Assembly: GCA_934202525.1 (NCBI GenBank)
Contig: CAKPYB010000003.1
Span: forward strand, 81,750 to 145,749
Direction: 5' to 3'
Source of the DNA: an uncultured Prevotella sp.
Lineage (GTDB): Bacteria; Bacteroidota; Bacteroidia; Bacteroidales; Bacteroidaceae
Length of the DNA stretch: 64,000 nt
Of this stretch, positions 17,805 through 25,118 are shown in pieces. The translations under genes and the position numbers were made by a program. Numbering within the stretch: position 1 is the first letter of the stretch; every line of letters begins with the position of its first letter. Below the pieces are notes generated by a model, which was given only the letters and a program-made list of their open reading frames with translations, was not told the DNA's origin and did no database searches.

Positions 17805-18278
17805 ATGAAAAAGTTACATTTTTCTTTAATGGCGATTCTTTTCGCCTTGTTTTCAATGGTGTCTTTCACCGCTTGTTCATCTGATGATGACGATGCTCCA
17901 TCACAAGATGACATCAAGACTAATTGTATAGGAATGTGGCAGACGACTCACATTTCTGGCTGGGGATATGATGACACCGAGGATGAGAATCTTATTAAGG
18001 TTGATCAGGATGTTCCTGAAGGGGATAGTGAGAGAATCCTTTTTAAAGGTGATGGAACTTACAAATGGTATTGGTATTATGGTGGTGACTGGCATTCATC
18101 TAGTTCTACTTACAAATATGAGGTATCTGGCAATAAAATCATTCTGTATGACAACAGAGGTGATATAGATATAACTTATACTGTTGTTTCCTTCAAAAAT
18201 GATACAGTAGTATTGGAGGTTACCTTAGATGAGGGACCTCAGTATAAGCAGAGAATTACTTGCAAGCGAGTAAACTAA
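17805..18278 (+). CDS. Lipocalin-like surface or periplasmic lipoprotein
   Basis: 157 residues. Clear lipoprotein signal: MKKLHFSLMAILFALFSMVS then FTACSSDDDD, lipobox Cys about residue 24, followed by an acidic Asp-rich stretch that in Bacteroidota often marks export to the cell surface. The mature part is short and beta-rich (WQTTHISGWGY, GDGTYKWYWYYGGDW, YEVSGNKIILYD, ITYTVVSFKNDTVVLEVTL), the pattern of lipocalin-like DUF proteins. Ligand unknown. It follows the structured element and is closed by a hairpin terminator. Confidence 0.8.
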   Translation: MKKLHFSLMAILFALFSMVSFTACSSDDDDAPSQDDIKTNCIGMWQTTHISGWGYDDTEDENLIKVDQDVPEGDSERILFKGDGTYKWYWYYGGDWHSSSSTYKYEVSGNKIILYDNRGDIDITYTVVSFKNDTVVLEVTLDEGPQYKQRITCKRVN

Positions 18279-18289
18279 ATTATAATATG

Positions 18290-18323
18290 AGGGTGTGTCG
18301 TAATCTATGGCTCACCCTTTTTG
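18290..18323 (+). terminator. Terminator of the lipocalin-like lipoprotein gene
   Basis: AGGGTG (18290-18295) pairs with CACCCT (18313-18318), followed by TTTTTG. Confidence 0.65.
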
Positions 18324-18403
18324 TTTTCTGCAATAGGTGGAATATTGAAAAGGATTAGTACCTTCCTATCTGTTATATTATAATTGTGTCTGTCTTTCAA
18401 GAA

Positions 18404-18502
18404 TTGCCATATTGCCATACTATTCTGCAACTGTCTGATTATAAGAATATATTGGCATGGCAATGGTTCTTTTAATTGCCATAATCTGCCATATATTGCC
18501 AT
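18404..18502. repeat. Cluster of TTGCCAT iteron-like repeats
   Basis: [TC]TGCCAT occurs five times on the plus strand (18404, 18412, 18476, 18486, 18496) and ATGGCAA once inverted (18457), within 100 bp. The last three copies are exactly 10 bp apart. The whole stretch 18324-18733 has no convincing gene. Confidence 0.5.
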
Positions 18503-18556
18503 AAAATCAGCGAAATATAGGTGTTTTAGAGGAATTTTGGGGCAAAAACTAAGGAA

Positions 18557-18591
18557 GCATTGAGCAAAAAGACCTTTTTTCGGTTCAATGC
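18557..18591 (-). terminator. Hairpin, possible terminator of the kinase-like gene
   Basis: GCATTGA (18557-18563) pairs with TCAATGC (18585-18591), enclosing an AAAAAG/CTTTTT stem. On the minus strand TTAGTTTTTG follows. It lies about 145 bp past the stop of the kinase-like gene. Confidence 0.35.
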
Positions 18592-18613
18592 TAGGCGATT
18601 TCAATTGTTTTTT

Positions 18614-18657
18614 GCAATTTGGACTAACGACGTAGAAGAAATTACGTCCCGACGCAG
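18614..18657 (-). repeat. Two 22-bp repeat units, inverted relative to the array at 20196-20283
   Basis: Read on the minus strand, 18657-18636 and 18635-18614 are two adjacent 22-bp units beginning CTGCGTCGGGACGTAA and CTACGTCG. The first matches the unit at 20262-20283 over 19 bp with one difference. Confidence 0.6.
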
Positions 18658-18733
18658 TTTCCCAAAACGTCCAGACTACTTTCAAGTAAGTTATTAATCA
18701 GGCATGATGTAATTTAAGCCCTCATAGTTAGGC

Positions 18734-19546
18734 TTATTGAATTTCTACTTCGTTGGTCAAAATACGAGTTCCTCCTGTCCTCAGTTCTGGAATATTGATA
18801 CGTATATCGCAATCTATTACACAAATATGTCCATTAGGAGAAAGAAGAACATTCTCATCATGCATGTCGCTAAGATAAATATCCTTATTTGCAAAGGTCC
18901 AATTTCTAGGATTGATAGATTTAAAACCCATTTGTTCCACGAAAGTTGCAATCTCAGTGTCGGCCATCATCTTGCCGTGAATAAAAGGTTGTTCTACTAT
19001 CACCATAAAATCTTTATTGGTATTTCTGCCAAATCCCAATACATTCATTTTTGTTTCTTCGAAATAAGCATTGTGTAAAGTGATTCTATCTAAGGCAAAA
19101 ATTGGCAGAATGAAATAATCTAACCCTATAGTCTTTAATACTTTGTTGCCATTGTCATATACCACTGCTTCTCCGCCTTGAGCGATTTTTTCGCCCAAGG
19201 TTTGTTCGTAGGTTTCATCCGTGTCGCTTATCCAAAATCCAGCGGCTTTCGCCCAATCTTCTATTCGCTTCTCTTGGATCTTTCCAAGTTGCTGCTCTCT
19301 TTTGAAACTGCCTTCTGGCGCAGAGAGTTGATCTGTGCCAACTTCTGCTCCCGCGAGTAAGGATGCAATAACATGGATTCTACCTCCTTCACTGCACCCA
19401 TACTGTTCTGACGGTGAAAATCGTTTATATAAGATCTTTCCAGTACTGAATTGTTCTGCATAATCATCTAATTTTGCTAGACCTTCAGATGTAAATCCTT
19501 CATTGATTATGTCGCTGATGGACATCCAAAAATCATGATTCGTCAT
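18734..19546 (-). CDS. Protein-kinase-like protein of the polyvalent-protein type
   Basis: 270 residues. The C-terminal part has kinase features: a glycine-rich loop LGEKIAQGGEAVVYDNG (about 117-133), VLKTI with a likely ATP-binding Lys138, a catalytic-loop-like LSDMHDENVLL (Asp227, Asn232) and a metal-binding-like VIDCD (Asp245 or Asp247). The N-terminal ~110 residues resemble linker parts of the kinase domain found in phage and conjugative polyvalent proteins. It would phosphorylate a protein or small molecule; the target is unknown. It stands alone on the minus strand between repeat-rich regions, which suggests mobile-element origin. Promoter-like TAATTTTGT lies at 19567-19575. Confidence 0.68.
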   Translation of the reverse strand: MTNHDFWMSISDIINEGFTSEGLAKLDDYAEQFSTGKILYKRFSPSEQYGCSEGGRIHVIASLLAGAEVGTDQLSAPEGSFKREQQLGKIQEKRIEDWAKAAGFWISDTDETYEQTLGEKIAQGGEAVVYDNGNKVLKTIGLDYFILPIFALDRITLHNAYFEETKMNVLGFGRNTNKDFMVIVEQPFIHGKMMADTEIATFVEQMGFKSINPRNWTFANKDIYLSDMHDENVLLSPNGHICVIDCDIRINIPELRTGGTRILTNEVEIQ

Positions 19547-19566
19547 ATCTGCTTGTTTTTATTGCC

Positions 19567-19575
19567 ACAAAATTA
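19567..19575 (-). promoter_or_regulatory. Probable -7 box of the kinase-like gene
   Basis: Minus-strand TAATTTTGT, one base off TAnnTTTGC, 21 bp before the start. Confidence 0.4.
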
Positions 19576-19826
19576 CGGTTTTTCTTTGATAATACCAAAT
19601 TTTTCTTGCGTTATTTTGCATAGGCTTTTTCCTAAAGTCACTATTCACTCTTCACCCTATTGTCGGAAGCCCTAGTGTTTAGTGGGATTCATTTACACGT
19701 AATATCGACTATATAGCCCGCCAGCATCGCAGATACTTTTATTGTGACCACGATTTCTGATAAGCAGTATCAAAGTGATTAACTGTTTGTGAGAAGCTTG
19801 TTGATAGGGTTGATTTAGCCGAAGAA

Positions 19827-20046
19827 GTCGGTTCGACAAGATGAATGAGACGACTCAATGGGGTGATGGAGTCAACTCAATAGGTTGATGCAAGCGTCTT
19901 CGTGAGTTGAAAGACATTACTCCTCGGGTTCCAGGAGGTACCTTCTCAGCAGTTGCCACTAGGCTCAGCAGGTCTGCCGAGCTTAGTCGGCAGGTCTGCT
20001 GACTGCAGTCAGCAGCTTTGCTGAGCGTAGTTGCAACACTTTTTTC
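19827..20046 (+). ncRNA. Candidate structured non-coding RNA with three-way junction and T-tract
   Basis: Five consecutive hairpins: GTCG/CGAC (19827-19837), GACTC/GAGTC (19852-19873), CAACTCA/TGAGTTG (19873-19909), CCTC/GAGG (19922-19937), then a long stem. That stem runs GTTGC (19952-19956), ACTA (19958-19961) and GCTCAGCA (19963-19970) against TGCTGAGC (20019-20026), TAGT (20028-20031) and GCAAC (20033-20037). It encloses two more hairpins, CTGCCGA/TCGGCAG (19974-19993) and the perfect 20-bp palindrome at 19996-20015. Six T follow (20040-20045). No ORF covers it. No promoter was found, so transcription is inference. Confidence 0.5.
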
Positions 20047-20195
20047 TAGCCGATATTTCTCTCATATCTTTCGGCAGAATAAGCTGTAGGGGGTATTGGG
20101 AATCTATGCGATTTTATTATTCCACTCTTCTTTTACTAAATCCGCCAAATATCAAATTGTTTCAATACATCTTTCATATCCCGATGTCCTTGAAA

Positions 20196-20283
20196 TTACA
20201 TGGCGATGTAGGAATCTCTGTGTCGGGACGTAGGAAAGATTACGTCACCATGTAGTAAAGTCTACGTCGGGACGTAATTTTCA
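20196..20283 (+). repeat. Four tandem 22-bp repeats
   Basis: Units 20196-20217, 20218-20239, 20240-20261 and 20262-20283. Approximate consensus YTACGTCGGGAYGTAGGAAA plus two bases; units 2 and 4 share GTCGGGACGTA. Exactly 22 bp each without spacers. Inverted relatives lie at 18614-18657. Confidence 0.7.
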
Positions 20284-20412
20284 TGCATAATAGTGAAGCC
20301 ACCGACTCACATAGAGTGCCAAAAAATCGTCCGATGCTTTGGGTACTCAATGTCCACTATGCAGTAGACACTTCTTTTTTAGTCTTATAAATCGATTCAA
20401 AGCCGTATTTTA

Positions 20413-20550
20413 TGATACTTCTTGCAATTTTATGATACTTCGATGATACTTTTTGTAAAGAAATCCGAAAAGTGCCATTTTCGTATATTGCAATATATCA
20501 GTCGCTTAGGCGATAGTTTTCGCTAAATGATGATACTTTGAGACTTTTTT
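20413..20550 (+). repeat. TGATACTT repeats ending in TGAGACTTTTTT
   Basis: TGATACTT at 20413, 20433, 20444 and 20531; the last runs directly into TGAGACTTTTTT. The 20531-20565 part resembles minus-strand sequence downstream of the VapE-like gene near 61045-61020. Confidence 0.5.
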
Positions 20551-20564
20551 CCGAAAAAAAACTT

Positions 20565-21374
20565 TTATGTGCAGGAGATGATTTTCACTACATCTTTCAT
20601 ATCATCCGGCAGATAACTGATAGCCTTGTTTTTCATTTCTTGCGGAATACCGAATCGGGCTTCGGCGATGCTGCCAACGATGGCTCCAATAGTGTCGCTA
20701 TCGCCGCCATGAGATATGCCTAGGCGGATGGCATCCTCGAAGGAGGTGGCTTGCGAGAGGAGATAGAAAGATAATGGCACGGCATCCATGCAGGTTTCAT
20801 CGAACTTGCCTTTCGGATAATCCCGTGTATCGAAATCCTCATAATAGCTGCGAGCGATATCCTTGAAGGCTTTCATTGCCTCATCATCATATTCTTTAGA
20901 TTTCTCATCCTTAAGCTCCTTGGATTTCTCTGCGAATTTGCTTTTTCTGAAATGCCAGATGGCATGAGCTACGGCTCTGGCTCCCTTGATTCCTTCGGGG
21001 TGGTTATGGGTAGGAAGTGCCGTTTTCTCTGCCTCTTCCAAAACCTGCGACAGGTCATCGAATAGCCAAGCCACAGACGATACTCGCATTGCCGAACCAT
21101 TGCCAAAACTATTATATGGCTGCGGATCAAGAGAATGAATCCACCCTGCGAATCTTCCGCCATACGCTCCTTTTGGAGAAGGATAGCGGCGGCACCAATC
21201 CAGTAGGCTTTCCTGATAGCTTCGCCCGTTCTGTATTGCATCGGCTATCGCTACCGTACAGATGGTATCATCGGTGAAGTCGCATCCTTCGCCGAACATC
21301 TCGAAATCATAATCAAACGTATTGTTGAACTCATATTTTGAGCCAGCAATATCTCCTATTATTGCTCCTAACAT
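20565..21374 (-). CDS. ADP-ribosylglycohydrolase family protein (DraG-like)
   Basis: 269 residues. Starts MLGAIIGDIAGSKYEF, carries GCDFTDDTICTVAIADAI (about 31-48), NSFGNGSAMRVSSVAWLF (about 88-105) and LGISHGGDSDTIGAIVGSIAEARFG (about 218-242): these supply the acidic residues that hold the two Mg2+ ions in this family. It removes ADP-ribose from proteins or hydrolyses related bonds. It is the last gene of a minus-strand operon, 13 bp after the deiminase gene. With the macro-like domain in the first gene, two of the four products are predicted to act on ADP-ribose or NAD derivatives. A charged low-complexity insert (KSKELKDEKSKEYDDE) interrupts the middle. Confidence 0.88.
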   Translation of the reverse strand: MLGAIIGDIAGSKYEFNNTFDYDFEMFGEGCDFTDDTICTVAIADAIQNGRSYQESLLDWCRRYPSPKGAYGGRFAGWIHSLDPQPYNSFGNGSAMRVSSVAWLFDDLSQVLEEAEKTALPTHNHPEGIKGARAVAHAIWHFRKSKFAEKSKELKDEKSKEYDDEAMKAFKDIARSYYEDFDTRDYPKGKFDETCMDAVPLSFYLLSQATSFEDAIRLGISHGGDSDTIGAIVGSIAEARFGIPQEMKNKAISYLPDDMKDVVKIISCT

Positions 21375-21387
21375 AAGCTGTAGTTAT

Positions 21388-22416
21388 TTAATCCGTCATG
21401 TAATACCATCCGAGTACTGGGTATTTATTACCAAATTTGCCAATGTTTATATCACCCATGAAATACATTTCACTTTCCGTAAAACCACTAAAAGTACCAT
21501 TTTTTATAGCCTCTTCTTCATTTTCAAAACGATTCATTAGCTCGTCAAATCTTTTTCTGTCCTCTTCAGTAAATCCTCTTATTTCATCCGATTCTCTCAC
21601 ATTCCAAGTTATGCAATTCAAAGCACCTCCTTGCTTGATTATTTCTTCGCAATTAAATTGGTGGATGTCACAAGATGGATAATGGCCTTGTATCTGCTTG
21701 AGGGCTTGGTCATCTTCTTCGATGTTGATTGCAGGTAAGATGATAGTATTTCCAACTTGCAAAAAATTGATATAAGCCCAATTACGCTTGTCTGGCTTTT
21801 TTACATCATAATGCAACGTCTCTACATGAAAATGTTTGCTCAGTCTTCTTTCTACTTCTGTAGCAAATTCTTTGTCGTAATCAACGTAATTTGTCAAGAG
21901 AACATTTTCAGAATCAATGGGTCTGACAATTCCATCTGCATGCCCGTATTTCTCGCGCTTATCCCAAGGAAGCATAATGACCTTGCTTTGGAATAGGTTC
22001 TCGAGTTCCTTATGTATCTCTGATGGATTGTAGTTCGGATTCTCGTGGTATACTTTTTCTGTCATGATGACGAAATCGGCTCCCTTTACCACATTGCCGC
22101 CATCTATAACTAAGTCCGTCTTCTTGCTTGGAAAAAGATACATCGACTTACACGCTTTGTCAGGATTTGTAATGTATTTTTTATCTGACTCTCTTTTGGT
22201 AAGATAGTCAGGGTAATAGCGATATTGCACGAATTCATCTGTGTCTATTTGGATAGGCATATAGTCGCGGCACCAAATGTCGGCAGTGTTTCCGATAAAT
22301 CTCCACTTGATATCATTCTTGTTCAAGCAAGCTGTGAACTTGTCGAAGAATGTGGGATAGCTTTTCTTCAACCATGTGGAAAGAAAAACAACATATGTTT
22401 TGTCATCTGTAATCAT
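21388..22416 (-). CDS. Agmatine deiminase/peptidyl-arginine deiminase family protein
   Basis: 342 residues. Family motifs: WCRDYMPIQ (48-56, substrate Asp51), VIDGGNVV (103-110), KYGHADGIVRP (157-167, His159 and Asp161) and the nucleophile Cys268 in GGALNCITWN. All four catalytic features are present, so the enzyme is probably active. Members convert agmatine to N-carbamoylputrescine or citrullinate C-terminal arginine. There is no signal peptide, so a cytoplasmic agmatine-type role is more likely than secreted PPAD. Its start overlaps the end of the upstream gene by 4 bp (ATGA), showing translational coupling with a protein of unknown function. Its inclusion with ADP-ribose enzymes is unusual. 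Confidence 0.85.
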   Translation of the reverse strand: MITDDKTYVVFLSTWLKKSYPTFFDKFTACLNKNDIKWRFIGNTADIWCRDYMPIQIDTDEFVQYRYYPDYLTKRESDKKYITNPDKACKSMYLFPSKKTDLVIDGGNVVKGADFVIMTEKVYHENPNYNPSEIHKELENLFQSKVIMLPWDKREKYGHADGIVRPIDSENVLLTNYVDYDKEFATEVERRLSKHFHVETLHYDVKKPDKRNWAYINFLQVGNTIILPAINIEEDDQALKQIQGHYPSCDIHQFNCEEIIKQGGALNCITWNVRESDEIRGFTEEDRKRFDELMNRFENEEEAIKNGTFSGFTESEMYFMGDINIGKFGNKYPVLGWYYMTD

Positions 22417-23105
22417 ATTGTAAATCTATAGTTTGCTGTTAAGTACTTATTAAATTCTATAACTAATTCATCTTGTGTGCTACCAGAATCGTTGCTGCAA
22501 TAATTGTTGGCTAAAATTGAGGCAACTTTATCTTTAGTCGTTTTTGAGGCAGACTTTAAGTTTACCCGATGGTTGCTTTTGATATGAGATGTAGCATTGT
22601 GTTTTTCCAAAATTATTCTTGGAAAGTCATCGGGATTGTCAAATGCATCAAACTTGTCAAAGAGTTCTTCGCAAACTTTCATAGGTCCGTTTAGTTTGTA
22701 CTTCTCTTCTTGATGGTCTGAAAAACAGCCTATATGCTTAATGCCACGGATAAGTATGCCACCAAAAGCGGAATCACTTGTCAAACACGGTACCAGTTTA
22801 CCGGTTGAAGCCTTTTCTCTCATGGGCACATTGCTTTCAAAAGAAAGGTCTACACCGCTTGAGTGAAAGAACCATTCTCCTGCTTTGCTATTGCGCGGAT
22901 AGGTTATAATATCTTGATGGGTAGGGCAATAGAAGTAAAATTCGATATCTGTTAGTTTGTACTTCTTATTGCCCTTTAGAATAACAACATTATGAAGAAG
23001 AATACTAGCTAAATCCTGAAACTTCTTTTCGATGTTACTTCCATCTAATAACCATTCTTGTCGCAATAGGTTTCTCAAGTCATCAATGTTGTTTATTTCT
23101 TTCAT
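22413..23105 (-). CDS. Unknown protein, weakly 3-methyladenine-glycosylase-like
   Basis: 230 residues, no signal peptide. I do not recognise a firm family. The central blocks EFYFYCPTHQDIITY, GEWFFHSSGVDLSF, FGGILIRGIKHIG and LNGPMKVCEELFDKF are reminiscent of alkyladenine-glycosylase-type proteins (GGILIR and GP.K.C blocks), but the similarity is from memory and weak. The C-terminus (TQDELVIEFNKYLTANYRFTI) is unremarkable. The gene is translationally coupled to the deiminase gene (4-bp overlap) and lies 74 bp after the sigma-macro fusion gene. It is therefore part of that operon whatever its role. Confidence 0.65.
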   Translation of the reverse strand: MKEINNIDDLRNLLRQEWLLDGSNIEKKFQDLASILLHNVVILKGNKKYKLTDIEFYFYCPTHQDIITYPRNSKAGEWFFHSSGVDLSFESNVPMREKASTGKLVPCLTSDSAFGGILIRGIKHIGCFSDHQEEKYKLNGPMKVCEELFDKFDAFDNPDDFPRIILEKHNATSHIKSNHRVNLKSASKTTKDKVASILANNYCSNDSGSTQDELVIEFNKYLTANYRFTI

Positions 23106-23179
23106 GTTTTTTGATAGTTAAATTTGTGACTTATGTGAAAAATTAATCAATAGCTTATGTGGGATGTGGGCGAATTATC

Positions 23180-24367
23180 TTACTCTATCACCTCCCAGAA
23201 ACTCTCCGGCAGGCTGATGTTCTTCATCTCCTTTGCCCTCTCAAACAATGGGGCGATGTCTTCGGCTTCGAAGCCGGCGATGCCGCAACCTATTGGGGTT
23301 ACCAGGAAATGAAGCTCGGGATGCTGATGGGCAAAGATAATGAATAGCTCCACGTATGGACGGATGGTTTCCACGCCTCCCTGCATCGTAGGAATGGCGT
23401 AACTCTGGCCTTGCAAGCCAACACCCTTGCCCATGACGGCACCGAAATGGAGGCGGGCAATACGGGCAGCTCCACCACCATGCATGCCAGCCAGATTGCT
23501 GCCAAACACAAAAATCTCGTTCTCTTTTAATGAATCAATCCAGCGAGGAGTGATTCTTCCCTTCTTCATATCTTCCATATTCTTCTTATTATTAAATATG
23601 TTATTGCTAATATCAGCCGCTTCTTCGCAGCACATGCATTCTGACATCATGCTCGGCATCGACATCTTAGGAGCACTTTCGATACATGCGTCTTTATCGC
23701 TGAACGACAGATAGCTTCCGTATTCAGATGCATCGAAGTATCTCTTGAAATAAGGAATCACCACATCGTGCATCATCTTCTGGCAACGCTGGGTGACGGC
23801 AGAATGGGATATGCCCAACTGAGCGGCTACGTCCTTGCCCCGGAATCCCTCTATATAGAGCATCTTCAGAATGATGCTGTTCTTGCTGTCTCTGCCATAA
23901 TAGAAATTGCCGATGTCTTCTATCGTCTGGTAAAGATCGTGCTCAAACTGGTTGTCGGTTACGTCAAACTGCATCTTGCGGCTTTCTTGCCTTGCCTCGA
24001 AACTCTCGAAACGATGCTCCTTCACCACCTCCTTCAGTTTATCCAGCAGCAGAAAGCGAAAGCCATTCACCATCCAGGTTTTGAGCGACATGCTCGGCTT
24101 CCGGTCTTCCAGAGGCTTGAAGTTGTGTTCGCAGAGATAGAGATAATATTCGTGGGCCAGCGAATAAAAGTCCATGCCCGGCTTGTGCTGCAGGTCATAT
24201 CGCTTATCGTAGATGCAATAAGCCACCCGGCAGTATCCGTAGTAATACTCCCTTACGATTCTGGCATCGGCATCCTTGAAGCCCTGCAGAATCTCATCAT
24301 CCGATAAGCTTTCCAATGCCTTCTTCTTCTGAAAATCAGTTTCTGAAAAAATCTTTTCTTTCTTCAT
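23180..24367 (-). CDS. Fusion of a sigma-70-like factor and an A1S_2505/macro-like domain
   Basis: 395 residues from MKKEKIFSE; the start at 24367 is preferred because the -7 box (24402-24410) would make an upstream start leaderless. Residues ~20-215 look like an ECF-type sigma factor: region-2-like SLKTWMVNGFRFLLLDKLKEVV and a region-4 helix-turn-helix FRGKDVAAQLGISHSAVTQRCQKMM. After a Cys/Met-rich linker (SECMCCEEA) the last ~130 residues read ENEIFVFGSNLAGMHGGGAARIA, GLQGQSYAIPTM and FLVTPIGCGIAGFEAEDIAPLF, a macro-like family usually seen as a separate small protein. An in-frame ATG at 23578 could give that domain alone. First gene of the operon. Confidence 0.78.
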   Translation of the reverse strand: MKKEKIFSETDFQKKKALESLSDDEILQGFKDADARIVREYYYGYCRVAYCIYDKRYDLQHKPGMDFYSLAHEYYLYLCEHNFKPLEDRKPSMSLKTWMVNGFRFLLLDKLKEVVKEHRFESFEARQESRKMQFDVTDNQFEHDLYQTIEDIGNFYYGRDSKNSIILKMLYIEGFRGKDVAAQLGISHSAVTQRCQKMMHDVVIPYFKRYFDASEYGSYLSFSDKDACIESAPKMSMPSMMSECMCCEEAADISNNIFNNKKNMEDMKKGRITPRWIDSLKENEIFVFGSNLAGMHGGGAARIARLHFGAVMGKGVGLQGQSYAIPTMQGGVETIRPYVELFIIFAHQHPELHFLVTPIGCGIAGFEAEDIAPLFERAKEMKNISLPESFWEVIE

Positions 24368-24401
24368 ATCGATATATCTTTTTGATATCCGCAATTCGTT
24401 T

Positions 24402-24410
24402 GCAAATTTA
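24402..24410 (-). promoter_or_regulatory. Bacteroidota -7 box for the sigma-macro operon
   Basis: Minus-strand TAAATTTGC, exact match, 35 bp before the start at 24367. Confidence 0.6.
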
Positions 24411-24587
24411 TACTTTTTCTTTGAGAAACCGGAGGAATAGCTCCTTTTTTTCTCCTCTACATGATATTAAAAGAGAAAAGAGGAGGAAAAATTAAGCAGG
24501 TATCGAAAAAAGTTTCAGAAAAAGAAAAATCCATAAGGAAATGTTATAGATAACATTCTCTTATGGATTTATGACTGTTTGCGCACT

Positions 24588-24965
24588 TTATGCAAGAACA
24601 TAAAGTTTCTTCTTGCCGTTGAACACCACTCTTATCGGATTTTTCTTGCTTGCCACAAAAGCATCAAGTTCCGCCTCTGCCATACTGCTGTTCAACCCAG
24701 TAATCTTACTATACTTTGATATGGTGAGTGTCTTGTTGTTATGCAGATATGCCAGAGCCATCTCCAGGCGGTCTTTCTTGCTCAGACGATTGCTGATGTG
24801 GGTGGTGGTCATAGGGCGAGTCACGATGGTTGTGACGTATGGGCGATAGTAACCACCATGATAATGTATCCGGCCATAGTGTCTGAACTGTGCACTTGCA
24901 GTAGTGCAAACCAATGCCATCATAGCGATGAGCATTCCTTTTTTAATTTTCTTTGTAGTCTCCAT
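24588..24965 (-). CDS. Small secreted protein of unknown function, ECF-regulon member
   Basis: 125 residues. A signal peptide covers about residues 1-25 (KKGMLIAMMALVCTTASAQ). The mature N-terminus is rich in His/Tyr/Gly (FRHYGRIHYHGGYYRPY), which could bind metal; the C-terminal half (SKKDRLEMALAYLHNNKTLTISKYSKITGLNSSMAEAELDAF) is helical, with a helix-turn-helix-like look, and ends in a short basic beta strand. No family recognised. The ATG is 58 bp after a promoter-like element (25024-25063 minus) shared with the ECF sigma gene at 28045, so it probably belongs to that sigma factor's regulon. Confidence 0.72.
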   Translation of the reverse strand: METTKKIKKGMLIAMMALVCTTASAQFRHYGRIHYHGGYYRPYVTTIVTRPMTTTHISNRLSKKDRLEMALAYLHNNKTLTISKYSKITGLNSSMAEAELDAFVASKKNPIRVVFNGKKKLYVLA

Positions 24966-25023
24966 AATTTATCTCCTTTTATTTTATTACTTGACTTTTT
25001 TATAGAACTCCGTTTTCTGCGGT

Positions 25024-25063
25024 GTTACGTTTATATGACCCTGAAAAGGTATGTTAGTAAAAA
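25024..25063 (-). promoter_or_regulatory. ECF-type promoter A (small secreted protein)
   Basis: Minus strand: TTTTTACT (25063-25056), 15 bp, GGTCATATAAACGTAAC (25040-25024). Same spacing and sequence as promoter B before the sigma gene. Confidence 0.6.
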
Positions 25064-25118
25064 GCTTAGGATTTTATTAAGGAAAATTCGGAAAAATAAA
25101 TTAAAAACCGGCTTGTTG

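Larger units (their letters stand above)
20047..20564. other. Gene-free region with repeats
   Basis: 518 bp without a credible ORF. It holds the 22-bp array (20196-20283) and the TGATACTT cluster (20413-20550). Together with 19547-20046 this makes a gene-free stretch of about 1 kb between two minus-strand genes. Confidence 0.6.

Noticed and set aside
18305..18685. 126-codon minus-strand frame
   Set aside because: Overlaps the terminator, TTGCCAT repeats and a hairpin; its sequence has no domain character, and no start signal is visible.
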